Shown in pieces: positions 56,080 to 63,543 of a stretch of 64,000 nucleotides of DNA. Under the pieces are notes generated by a model. That model made no database searches. It was not told where the DNA came from and was given only the letters and a program-made list of their open reading frames with translations. The stretch lies in assembly GCA_023525915.1 (NCBI GenBank), contig CP026657.1, forward strand, positions 2,132,001 through 2,196,000. The letters are read 5' to 3'. Source of the DNA: Acetispira formosa (nom. nud.) (GTDB lineage Bacteria > Desulfobacterota > Desulfarculia > Adiutricales > Adiutricaceae). The first letter of the stretch is position 1, and every line of letters begins with the position of its first letter. The position numbers and the translations under genes are program-made.

Positions 56080-56167
56080 GCAGGAAGCTGGGGATTGTTT
56101 TTGGTCCGGCTCCGTTCCGGGGGTCTTAGTCACGGAGCCGGACCAAAAACAATCCCCAGCTTCCTGC
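56080..56167. repeat. Family F palindrome (type P1), perfect 35-bp arms
   Basis: GCAGGAAGCTGGGGATTGTT begins the left arm and AACAATCCCCAGCTTCCTGC ends the right arm. All 35 bp pair without mismatch around the loop TTCCGGGGGTCTTAGTCA. Compared with 34.5 kb, several arm positions have changed on both sides together. Confidence 0.9.
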
Positions 56168-56217
56168 TCCCACTCCTCTATGCATACTTTTCAGCCTTCA
56201 AGAAAGCCGACCAGGCA

Positions 56218-56442
56218 GCCGGCGGAAGAAATGTTTTGGCCCGGTTCCGTGACTAAGAACTTGTTCGTAAATAAGGGATTTTGTTCCCTGGCTAGGCGCG
56301 AGTGTTTTTTAAGCGGAGTAATATACTAATATTTCGAGCATTAAAAAACGCGAGCAACGACGCCAAGTGGCAAAATCACTATTTACGAACAAGTTCTAAG
56401 ACGCCCGGAACGGAACCGGGCCAAAACATTTCTTCCGCCGGC
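56218..56442. mobile_element. Family F (P2) palindrome split by a family E element with 5-bp duplication
   Basis: Left arm GCCGGCGGAAGAAATGTTTT and right arm AAAACATTTCTTCCGCCGGC pair exactly. Family E (56258-56395, ends AACTTGTTCGTAAATA and TATTTACGAACAAGTT) interrupts the loop and is flanked by CTAAG on both sides (56253-56257, 56396-56400). The empty site, as seen at 56120, reads TGACTAAGAC with a single CTAAG, so the duplication marks an insertion. Confidence 0.88.
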
Positions 56443-56539
56443 GGTCGCCCGCTTTCCCGCATCGTTAAAGGCTACACGGGGCCAGCCCCGTTTTTTGCTA
56501 TCATGGCAGTCCCCAAACCGCACGCCTTCATTCCTCTTT

Positions 56540-56632
56540 ATAAGTAACAAGTTCTTTGAAGGCCGCTTCCCGGCCGTTACTCCACACTCAGACGGGCCGC
56601 CCCTCGGCGTTGGCGGCGGGCCTGCCCGCTTT
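56540..56632. repeat. Family G dispersed repeat, copy 3
   Basis: TTATAAGTAACAAGTTCTTT, GGCCGCTTCCCGGCCGTTAC and GACGGGCCGCCCCTCGGCG. It runs up to the stop codon of the GNAT gene. Confidence 0.82.
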
Positions 56633-57090
56633 CAAGCAACTTCAACCGCCTTCCACCATTGATTGTAGGGCACGCGGGTGAAGCCGACCTTCTGGTAAAT
56701 CTCCTCAACTCCGGCGTTGGCCGGGGCCACCTCCAGGCGATAGCCCAGCACCTTGTTTTTCTTCCGCACTTCTTCCATGGCTGTTTTCATGGCCTGACCG
56801 CCAAGCCCCTGGCCGCGGAAATCACTCCGCACATACAATTCCTCCAACCAGCAGACCAGGCCGCCAAACTCGCCGGACCACATCAGCGAAGCCAGAAGAT
56901 AACCGGCCGGACGGCCGTCACCGGCAATAATCATCCAGCCTTTGGCCAACGATTGCCCTTCGATAATCGCATCAAAGGTTCGGAGCCAGTTCTCGGATGA
57001 TACGGGATGGTCAACAGCCTCACTGTGATAGAATTCGTCACTCATGGTCAGAAAAATGTCTTTGTCCTCAGCCTGAAAAGGTCTTATCAT
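56632..57090 (-). CDS. GNAT-family N-acetyltransferase
   Basis: A ~152-residue acetyl-CoA-dependent acetyltransferase. IIAGDGRPAGYLLASLMWS leads to LYVRSDFRGQGLGGQAMKTAMEEVRKK, the acetyl-CoA-binding motif A (RGQGLG), and the end YRLEVAPANAGVEEIYQKVGF is motif B. The substrate is unknown. The Met at 57090 has GGGGAGGA upstream, preferred over 57108. Alone between repeats, with a bidirectional terminator behind its start. Confidence 0.88.
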   Translation of the reverse strand: MIRPFQAEDKDIFLTMSDEFYHSEAVDHPVSSENWLRTFDAIIEGQSLAKGWMIIAGDGRPAGYLLASLMWSGEFGGLVCWLEELYVRSDFRGQGLGGQAMKTAMEEVRKKNKVLGYRLEVAPANAGVEEIYQKVGFTRVPYNQWWKAVEVA

Positions 57091-57132
57091 TGAAATCCTC
57101 CCCGGCAAAATCCGCCGTATCCTAAGCGTATT

Positions 57133-57166
57133 AAGGGCGGCTCCGTTTAAGAAGCCGCCCTTTATT
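57133..57166. terminator. Bidirectional terminator downstream of feoB
   Basis: AAGGGCGGCT pairs with AGCCGCCCTT around a 10-nt loop, with A/T tracts on both sides. The family A element separates it from feoB, so it may once have followed feoB directly. Confidence 0.75.
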
Positions 57167-57213
57167 CAAAATAGCACAGGCAATGTCAATTGGCAATCAT
57201 GCCAACCTAAATG

Positions 57214-57386
57214 CAGCGATTCTCAAAGTAAACTTTTTCCCATGAACTTACGGCTCGTAGCTACGCAAAAAGCGTGGTTTTTGTTTCGCGAGCGGCTATT
57301 TTCCGTCAAAACCAGTCGCTGGCGCTCCGTCTCCCCTATGGGGCGACCTGCTATTTGAAAATAACTGTCTACTTTGAGAATTGCCA
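57214..57386. mobile_element. Family A MITE-like element at the feoB 3' end
   Basis: The ends CAGCGATTCTCAAAGTA and TACTTTGAGAATTGC are inverted repeats with small differences. ACCTAAATG before the left end and ACTTAAATG after the right end form a 9-bp direct repeat with one change. The right copy holds the feoB stop codon (TTA on this strand), so insertion took place exactly at the gene end without damaging it. Confidence 0.82.
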
Positions 57387-57388
57387 AC

Positions 57389-59698
57389 TTAAATGCCCCA
57401 CCCCATCATTCTTCCGCCCTGGAAAATGACCAGGCACAGCACATAGGCCCAGGCGGTGCTGGCAATCAGCGAGAAGGCCGCCCACTTGTAGCCGATTTCC
57501 TTGCCGATAACCGCGATGGTGACAAAGCAGGGCGCGTAGATCAGAACGAACACCATCAGAGAGATGGCGGCCAGCGGCGACCAGGCCGGGTCGACGGAAA
57601 GTTTTTCCGCCAAGGTGCGGATCAGGGCCTCCTCTTCATCTTCCTCCTCTTCCTCAACTGCGGTTGCCGCAACGTCAGAGGCGGCGGAGCCGTCGCCCGC
57701 TTCAATGCCCGCTTCATCAGCAGCCGGAGCCGCGCCCGGGGCCATGGCATAGGCCGTGCCAAGGGTTGAAAGAACGACTTCCTTGGCCGCAAAGCCGCCG
57801 ACCAGGGCGATGTTGGTGCGCCAGTCAAAGCCGATGAGCTGGCTCAGGGGCTCCAGAGCGCCGCCGATTCGTCCGGCCGCGCTGTTGCGCAGAGTGGCGG
57901 ATTCGGCTTCCAGTTCAATGGCCTCAATCTGCCCGGCCAGCTCTTCATTCATAGGCGCGGCTTCTTCCTCGCCATAAGTCTCGATGTTGCTTGCCATCGT
58001 TTCTTCAACAGCGGCCACGCGGCCGTCAAAGACGGCCTGCCGCTCTTCGGGGAGGGACGGGAAGGTCATCATCAGCCAGATGATGATGGTGATGGCCACA
58101 ATGACCGTACCGGCCTTTTTGATATAGCTCCAGGTCCTTTCCCAGGCGTGGAGGAGAACACCGCTCAGGGTGGGCATGCGGTAGGGCGGCAGTTCCAGGA
58201 CGAAGGGGGCCGACTCGCCCGGCAAAACGAAAACGCGCAGAATCTTGGCGCTGATAAGGGCAATGAGCCAGGCGAAGATGGTCAGGCCCACCATCACCAG
58301 GGCCTGATTGTCCTGAAAGAAAGCGGCCACCAGCATCAGGAAGACCGGCAGTTTCGCGCCGCAGGTCATGAAGGGCGTGACCAGGATGGTGGCGATGCGC
58401 TCTTTGGGATCGCGCAGGGTGCGGGTGGCCATGACGCCGGGAATGGCGCAGCCGCCGGCAATGCCGCCGCCTACGATCATAGCCACCACGGAATTGCCGT
58501 GAAGACCGAAAGCCCGGAAAACGCGATCGACAATAAAAGCCACGCGGGCCATGTAGCCGGAGTCTTCCAGAATGGATATGCCGACGAACATAAAGGCGAT
58601 GAGGGGCGCAAAACCCACGACGCCGCCGACGCCGCCGATGATTCCTTCAAGAAGCAGGTCTTTCAGGAGGCCTTCACTCATGCCGCTTTCAACGGTTTCA
58701 CCCAAAAACTCAAAGAAAGCTTCCAGCCAGCCCACCACCGGCTCTGAAGCCCAGAAGGTGAACTGATAGAGGCCGTAAATGACGGCCAGGAAAAAGAAGG
58801 GGGCAAAGAGGCGGTTGAGCAGAACTTTGTCGATGGTATCGCTGATTTCGCGGGTGTCCTGACGGGTCTGGTTGACCACAATGCGGCGAAGGCCGGAGAT
58901 GAAGCCGTAACGGCGGTCGGTCATCACGCCTTCAAGCTCGTCGTCAACTGTGGTGCGGAGGTGCCCGGCCAGCTTGGCTTTAATAGGCTCCAACCGCGGC
59001 AGGAGCGCCTGTCCCTGGGTGGTGATCAGCTGGTCAACGGCCGGATCGCCTTCCAGATATTTAACGGCCAGCCAGCGCAGGGGCATCTTGTCCAGAGGGA
59101 GGCTGGAAGTGCTCATCAGCTCTTCCACCCGGCCGATGGCTTCATCGATATCCTGGCCATAGCTTATTTCAATGGGTTTCCAGCCGGAGGACGGCGCCTC
59201 GGCCGCTTCAACGATAGTATTGAGGAGGTCCTCCATGCCTTTGCCGGAGGTGGCCACCACCGGCACAACCCTGGCCCCGAGATCCTGGGCCAGTTTTCCG
59301 GTATCAATATTTATGCCCTTGGACCCGGCCAGATCCATCATGTTCAGGGCGATGACCGTCGGTAGGCCCAGTTCCAGGAACTGGAGCGTCAGGTAGAGGT
59401 TTCGTTCCAGGTTAGTGGCGTCCACGACGTTGACCACCAGATCCGGCCGCTCGTTGATAACGAAATCACGGGCCACCCGCTCATCGAGAGAGTAGGAATT
59501 AAGGGAGTAGGTGCCCGGCAGGTCCACCACTTTGACGGTGCGCCCATTGTGGGTGAACTCGCCCCACTTCTGCTCCACCGTAACGCCGGGATAGTTCCCG
59601 ACATGGGCCCTGAGGCCCGTAAGTTTATTGAAAAGGCTGGTTTTGCCCGCATTGGGATTGCCGGCCAGGGCTATTACAATCTGTTTTTTCTCGCTCAT
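57389..59698 (-). CDS. feoB: Ferrous iron transporter FeoB
   Basis: GTP-dependent Fe(II) importer of the inner membrane, 769 residues. The N-terminal G domain has GNPNAGKTSLFN (~13-24), the switch segment VGNYPGVTVEQK, DLPGTYSL and NMMD. The membrane part carries the two Gate motifs GAKLPVFLML-type and the FAAKEVVLSTLGT segment near the C-terminus. An acidic insert (VEEEEEDEEEALIR) lies in the last third. The Met at 59698 is the true start; the longer frame to 59848 runs through feoA. It begins 4 bp after feoA. Confidence 0.97.
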   Translation of the reverse strand: MSEKKQIVIALAGNPNAGKTSLFNKLTGLRAHVGNYPGVTVEQKWGEFTHNGRTVKVVDLPGTYSLNSYSLDERVARDFVINERPDLVVNVVDATNLERNLYLTLQFLELGLPTVIALNMMDLAGSKGINIDTGKLAQDLGARVVPVVATSGKGMEDLLNTIVEAAEAPSSGWKPIEISYGQDIDEAIGRVEELMSTSSLPLDKMPLRWLAVKYLEGDPAVDQLITTQGQALLPRLEPIKAKLAGHLRTTVDDELEGVMTDRRYGFISGLRRIVVNQTRQDTREISDTIDKVLLNRLFAPFFFLAVIYGLYQFTFWASEPVVGWLEAFFEFLGETVESGMSEGLLKDLLLEGIIGGVGGVVGFAPLIAFMFVGISILEDSGYMARVAFIVDRVFRAFGLHGNSVVAMIVGGGIAGGCAIPGVMATRTLRDPKERIATILVTPFMTCGAKLPVFLMLVAAFFQDNQALVMVGLTIFAWLIALISAKILRVFVLPGESAPFVLELPPYRMPTLSGVLLHAWERTWSYIKKAGTVIVAITIIIWLMMTFPSLPEERQAVFDGRVAAVEETMASNIETYGEEEAAPMNEELAGQIEAIELEAESATLRNSAAGRIGGALEPLSQLIGFDWRTNIALVGGFAAKEVVLSTLGTAYAMAPGAAPAADEAGIEAGDGSAASDVAATAVEEEEEDEEEALIRTLAEKLSVDPAWSPLAAISLMVFVLIYAPCFVTIAVIGKEIGYKWAAFSLIASTAWAYVLCLVIFQGGRMMGWGI

Positions 59699-59702
59699 TT
59701 TA

Positions 59703-59951
59703 CTATTTCCCGGATTCTTCAGCCACATCCACCATAATGTGATCGGCTTCGTTGTTGCGAAGGGTGAGGTTGTTGCCGTAAAGCTTAATGTGGACGGGAT
59801 CATTGAGCGGGGCCCGGCCGACGATCTGTATCTCGGCTCCGGGGACAATGCCCATTTCCCGGATGCGGACGCCCAACTCCCCTCCGCCCTTGATCCTGGA
59901 AATAGTCCCGGACTGGTTGGCGGCCATTTGACGCATGGAAATGATAGTCAT
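59703..59951 (-). CDS. feoA: Ferrous iron transport protein FeoA
   Basis: A small SH3-like partner of FeoB, 82 residues. GELGVRIREMGIVPGAEIQIVGRAPLNDPVHIKLYGNNLTLRNNEADHIMV matches the family closely. The ATG at 59951 has AGGAG 7 nt before it. It is the first gene of feoAB, behind an iron-type promoter. Confidence 0.95.
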   Translation of the reverse strand: MTIISMRQMAANQSGTISRIKGGGELGVRIREMGIVPGAEIQIVGRAPLNDPVHIKLYGNNLTLRNNEADHIMVDVAEESGK

Positions 59952-59974
59952 ATTTGTTCTCCTTGTACTGCTCC

Positions 59975-59992
59975 AATAAGTGGCCACTTATT
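59975..59992. promoter_or_regulatory. 18-bp perfect palindrome in the feoA leader
   Basis: AATAAGTGG-CCACTTATT is a perfect inverted repeat between the Fur box and the feoA start. Its place in the 5' leader suggests a second operator or a hairpin in the mRNA. Confidence 0.55.
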
Positions 59993-60038
59993 GTAAATGA
60001 TTCTCAATATTAATATAGCCGCGTAGCCTTTTTGTCAA
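59990..60038 (-). promoter_or_regulatory. Fur-regulated sigma-70 promoter of feoAB
   Basis: On the minus strand TTGACA (60038-60033), 17 bp, TATTAA (60015-60010). The -10 element runs into TTGAGAATCATTTACAAT, close to the Fur box GATAATGATAATCATTATC. Iron-loaded Fur would cover the -10 element and start site. Confidence 0.78.
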
Positions 60039-60074
60039 GGAAAATGTGGACAATTCTGTTTTTTGCACACAAAA

Positions 60075-60103
60075 GCCGGCCGTTGACAGGGTCAACGGCC
60101 GGC
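60075..60103 (-). terminator. Terminator after cpoB
   Basis: GCCGGCCGTTGAC pairs perfectly with GTCAACGGCCGGC around AGG; on the minus strand it is followed by TTTTGTG. Confidence 0.85.
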
Positions 60104-60129
60104 CGCAACAATTTGAAATCAGGCAGTTC

Positions 60130-60993
60130 CTAGATGGTATTGAGCCTTTCCTTGGCCACGCCCGCCGCGTAGCTTTTGGGATAATCACGCACCACTTTCT
60201 GATAAAGCAGCTTGGCGCTGTCGCGGTCGCCCATTGACTGGAACGACAGGCCCTGTTTCAGAAGCGAAGTCGGCACCTGGCTGCTTTTAGGGAAACCGGC
60301 GATAACTTTCTGGTATTCCAGAATGGCCTCTTCATATTGCTGCTGGGCGTAGAGTGATTCGCCGATGTAAAACTGGGCGGCCGATGCGTTGGAGCCCTTA
60401 GGTTCAGTGCTGAGATAGGAGCGGAACTGATTGGCGGCGGCCTGATAGTTCCTCTGCTCAAAGAGGGCCTTGCCGTCCTCATAGGGGCCGGAGGCCGCCG
60501 GAGGCAGAGGCGGAGTGCCGGTGGACGTCACATCCTGGGTAGTTGGAGCTGAAGCGGTGTCTTCAACCGGCGGCGGTGGGGGAACGGTGCCGCCAACAGT
60601 GCCGCCGGTGATGACCGGGATAGGTTCGACGGCGGCCACGACTTTAGTATCCAGCGGTTTAAGGTTGGCTCTTTTTTCCAGCCGGTCGAGCCGTGCGCTG
60701 ATGTATTCAAGCTGCTGACGGAGGGTCATGCCGCCCATGCTGGCGGTTTCAACGCTTTCGGTCAGGCGCTGGACCTCGCTTCTGAGCTGGCCGACTTCCA
60801 CATAGATATCGGTGGAGGAGCCACTGCGTGACCGCATATCAGACAGGCGGCCGCCGTCTTTGAGGTCGGCCACTTCCATTTTAAGGGTATCGACTTCGCG
60901 CTGGAGGGAAGAGGAGCCGGTGGTCGTGGTGCAACCGGCGAAGAAAAGCACGGGCAGAACGCCCAAAGCCGCAAGTTTGTGAATTTTCATCAC
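60130..60993 (-). CDS. Tol-Pal system coordinator CpoB/YbgF-like lipoprotein
   Basis: A 287-residue periplasmic protein. The signal peptide ends in the lipobox FFAGC (Cys ~21), so it is lipidated, unlike E. coli CpoB. Residues ~30-115 form the coiled-coil trimerisation part (LQREVDTLKMEVADLKDG, LRSEVQRLTESVET), followed by a Pro-rich linker. The C-terminal ~125 residues have TPR units (YEDGKALFEQRNYQAAANQFRSYL, AAQFYIGESLYAQQQYEEAILEYQKVI). The tol-pal genes are not adjacent. It likely couples envelope constriction with peptidoglycan synthesis. Confidence 0.85.
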   Translation of the reverse strand: MMKIHKLAALGVLPVLFFAGCTTTTGSSSLQREVDTLKMEVADLKDGGRLSDMRSRSGSSTDIYVEVGQLRSEVQRLTESVETASMGGMTLRQQLEYISARLDRLEKRANLKPLDTKVVAAVEPIPVITGGTVGGTVPPPPPVEDTASAPTTQDVTSTGTPPLPPAASGPYEDGKALFEQRNYQAAANQFRSYLSTEPKGSNASAAQFYIGESLYAQQQYEEAILEYQKVIAGFPKSSQVPTSLLKQGLSFQSMGDRDSAKLLYQKVVRDYPKSYAAGVAKERLNTI

Positions 60994-61112
60994 TCACCTC
61001 TTGTTTATAAGATTATTGTTTAAAGTGTAGTCGAAATTGCTATGCAACAATATTAAACGTTAATTCTAGCAAATCATATCACACTGCGCAAGGTCATTTA
61101 AAGCTTCCGCCA

Positions 61113-61536
61113 GGCAATCGTTTGATAACGGCAAAGGTAAAACCCGGCCGTGCGGGCGAAAAAATTTCTGACGTCGCTCGTAATTTTCTCGTATTCCCGG
61201 CCGGGTGACAGTGGCGGAGGTTTGATTCTCCGTGCCCGTCCGGGGAGCAAAATTACGAGCGACTTACAGAAAATTTTTCGCCCGCCCGGCCTGGTCAGTC
61301 AGTGTTTGGGTGGGTGACGGTGGGGGTTCTTTGTCATGAGCCGACCAAGGCAAGGAGGGCGGGGCGGTGAGATTTCTCCAGAGGGGACCACGATTTTTGC
61401 TCCCCGGACGGGTACGGACAAACAAACCTCTTATGGAGCCACCCGGCCGGGATCAGAGAAAAATCGGGGGCCACTATGGAGATATCTCACCGCACCGCTC
61501 TCCGGGTTTTACCTTTATCGTTTTCAAGCGATTGCC
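61113..61536. repeat. Family C two-hairpin element, complete copy
   Basis: The outer inverted ends are GGCAATCGTTTGATAACGGC and a counterpart ending CAAGCGATTGCC, joined to GGTAAAACCCGG. The two internal hairpins are as at 18.3 kb, in opposite order. It lies between cpoB and motE. Confidence 0.84.
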
Positions 61537-61551
61537 CTGAACCCTCATCCA

Positions 61552-62769
61552 TTACTCGGTGGGCGTGTCAGCCAGAAGCAGGTTGGGGTCGATGCGCTTT
61601 TCAGATATGGCCTTGGTCAGGCGGGCAGCCTTTTCCGGGATAACATTGGCCAGAATCAGCCCCGCGTTGCGGCCGGGCATGGCTGAAAGAATGGCCACGG
61701 CCACATCGTCTTCCATACTGTTGATAAGGTTGCCGGCCTGTTCGGCCTTCATGCCCTTGTAAGCAATGACCAAATGCTCGATGCGGGCGTCGCGGAGCAT
61801 TTCGTCATCCTTTTTCTGCTGCTCACGCAGAGCTTTCTGCTCGGCCAGAATAGCCTCGTTGCGCTGGGTCATGGTCTGTATGTCAGCCCGGGTGGTTTCC
61901 ATGGCCTCCAAGCGGCGATTCAATTCCAGCTCCAATGTCTTTAAGGCCTCTTCCTTGCTGGCCAGCATAGCCTCTTTCTGGGCCAGTTCCTGCTCACGGG
62001 AACGCAGCTGCGCGGGGGCAGGCACATTCTCACCGGCCAGGCCGGAAGCGGCCGTGCCGCCGTCAGTCTGCGGTACATTCAGCGTCGGCAGCGGCGAGGG
62101 AGGCAACTGGGCGGCCGGGCTTAAAAGGTCGTCGCCGCCCGGAGGCAGGGGAATGGAGGTCGGCGGGGTGGGCGGCGAACCGGTTCTAGCCACATCGCCG
62201 GAAGCGGACTGAGCCCCGACCACCATGAGGGCTCCGGCCGCAATGGCATTCTGGGCCACAGCCGAGGCCGGAGCCGCGGCGGCCAGGGAGGCGGCTGGGG
62301 TGCTGGCTTGAGCCACGGACGGAGAAACGGCGCTGGCCGCGGCCGCGATATAATCTTCCATACTTGGATTCTTGGCTGACGGATCACTTCCGCCTTCACC
62401 CGAGTTCAGGCCAATCAGGGCAAAAACCTTATTCGGCAAGGCTTTCAGAGCGGAGACGGCGGCCGGGGCCCCCTCCGCGGCGCCTTCGTCCGGCGATTTA
62501 AGAATGTAATAAGCTCCCGCACCGATTTTAATCAGCAGAACCAGCACGATAATTTCAATCAGGGGCAGCCCCTTCTTCTTTTTCGGCGTCGATTTTTTTG
62601 GGGCGGCAGATTTGGGGGCCGCCTTGGCCGCCTGCGGCGGGGCCGTCACCGCCCCAGGGCCGGGACGAGCCGGAACAGCGGCCTGACGGCGGGCGGCGGG
62701 CGCGGCCTGAGTTTGGGCGGCGGGACGGCGGCCCGCGGGGCGGGCGGTCTTATCAGTGCTGTTGGTCAT
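61552..62769 (-). CDS. motE: Flagellar motility protein MotE-like
   Basis: A 405-residue membrane protein. A Pro/Ala/Lys-rich cytoplasmic start precedes one membrane segment at ~68-90 (LPLIEIIVLVLLIKIGAGAYYIL). A long low-complexity Ala/Pro region and a coiled coil (LRSREQELAQKEAMLASKEEALKTLELELNRR) follow. The end is an MgtE-N-like helical domain (LINSMEDDVAVAILSAMPGRNAGLILANVIPEKAARL), the mark of MotE, a periplasmic helper of stator assembly. It is longer than usual because of the linker. It overlaps fliJ by 4 bp (ATGA). Confidence 0.82.
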   Translation of the reverse strand: MTNSTDKTARPAGRRPAAQTQAAPAARRQAAVPARPGPGAVTAPPQAAKAAPKSAAPKKSTPKKKKGLPLIEIIVLVLLIKIGAGAYYILKSPDEGAAEGAPAAVSALKALPNKVFALIGLNSGEGGSDPSAKNPSMEDYIAAAASAVSPSVAQASTPAASLAAAAPASAVAQNAIAAGALMVVGAQSASGDVARTGSPPTPPTSIPLPPGGDDLLSPAAQLPPSPLPTLNVPQTDGGTAASGLAGENVPAPAQLRSREQELAQKEAMLASKEEALKTLELELNRRLEAMETTRADIQTMTQRNEAILAEQKALREQQKKDDEMLRDARIEHLVIAYKGMKAEQAGNLINSMEDDVAVAILSAMPGRNAGLILANVIPEKAARLTKAISEKRIDPNLLLADTPTE

Positions 62770-63266
62770 AAATCAACCCCGGCTTGGTATTCTTCTGCCC
62801 TTTCCCTGGCGGCTTCCCGGTCGCGGCGGGCCTTGGCCAGAGAGGCCATTTCTTCCAAATTATTCTGTTCCAGATAGGCCTGTTCTTCAGCGAATTCAGC
62901 CTTCTTGTTTTCTTTCAGCTTTTCCATGATTTTCCGGTCAATGGATGCTTTGGTCAGGGCAGCCCGTTCCTTGGCTTCCTCCCGGCGGCTCAGGCGAAGG
63001 AATTCATTGGCCCTGGCAATATCCTTGGCCAGCTTGCCGTCATATTCTTTATAAAGGATTATCAGGGGCACGGTTATTCCGCCGGATTTCATCTTTTCAT
63101 CCAGTTCTCCGGCCAAACGGTCCTTGCGTTCATTGAGACTGACTATCTCATTTTCAATATCACGGATGCTGGCCAGCCGTTTGGCCAGACGGGCCATGGC
63201 TTCCTCCTCTTTGCGCTGGCGCATTTTGATAAGGAAATCCAGCCTGAATTTAAAGCGGGCGGCCAT
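62766..63266 (-). CDS. fliJ: Flagellar export protein FliJ
   Basis: FliJ is a coiled-coil chaperone-escort that binds FliI and FlhA. The 166-residue protein is almost entirely helical and charged, starting FKFRLDFLIKMRQRKEEEAMARLAKRLA, typical of FliJ. It is not beside fliI (38 kb away) but forms a pair with motE. The pair is in the opposite orientation to fliFGHI, so the flagellar genes have been split. Confidence 0.85.
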   Translation of the reverse strand: MAARFKFRLDFLIKMRQRKEEEAMARLAKRLASIRDIENEIVSLNERKDRLAGELDEKMKSGGITVPLIILYKEYDGKLAKDIARANEFLRLSRREEAKERAALTKASIDRKIMEKLKENKKAEFAEEQAYLEQNNLEEMASLAKARRDREAARERAEEYQAGVDL

Positions 63267-63428
63267 GCTGCTGAGACCTCACATTTTACTTAAAGTTATA
63301 AAGTATAATCCACCCCCTGGCAAGGTATTTCGCCGCTGTGGGGTTTGCGTTTTGAACAAGCAAAAACCGCACCACTATCAGCCGTCGGATTATTGTCGCC
63401 CATGTATAAAACAACAATTTTAAAAAAA

Positions 63429-63458
63429 CCGGGCGAAGAGATATCCCCCTTCGCCCGG
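63429..63458 (-). terminator. Terminator after the phosphorylase-like gene
   Basis: CCGGGCGAAG pairs with CTTCGCCCGG; on the minus strand it is followed by TTTTTTT. Confidence 0.9.
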
Positions 63459-63543
63459 CCAGCTTGTTCAAAGTGTTTGTCAGTAATCGGTTAACCCGGC
63501 TTTTTCATTACAGCATTTTTAAAAGGCGCATCCCGCCCCGCCC

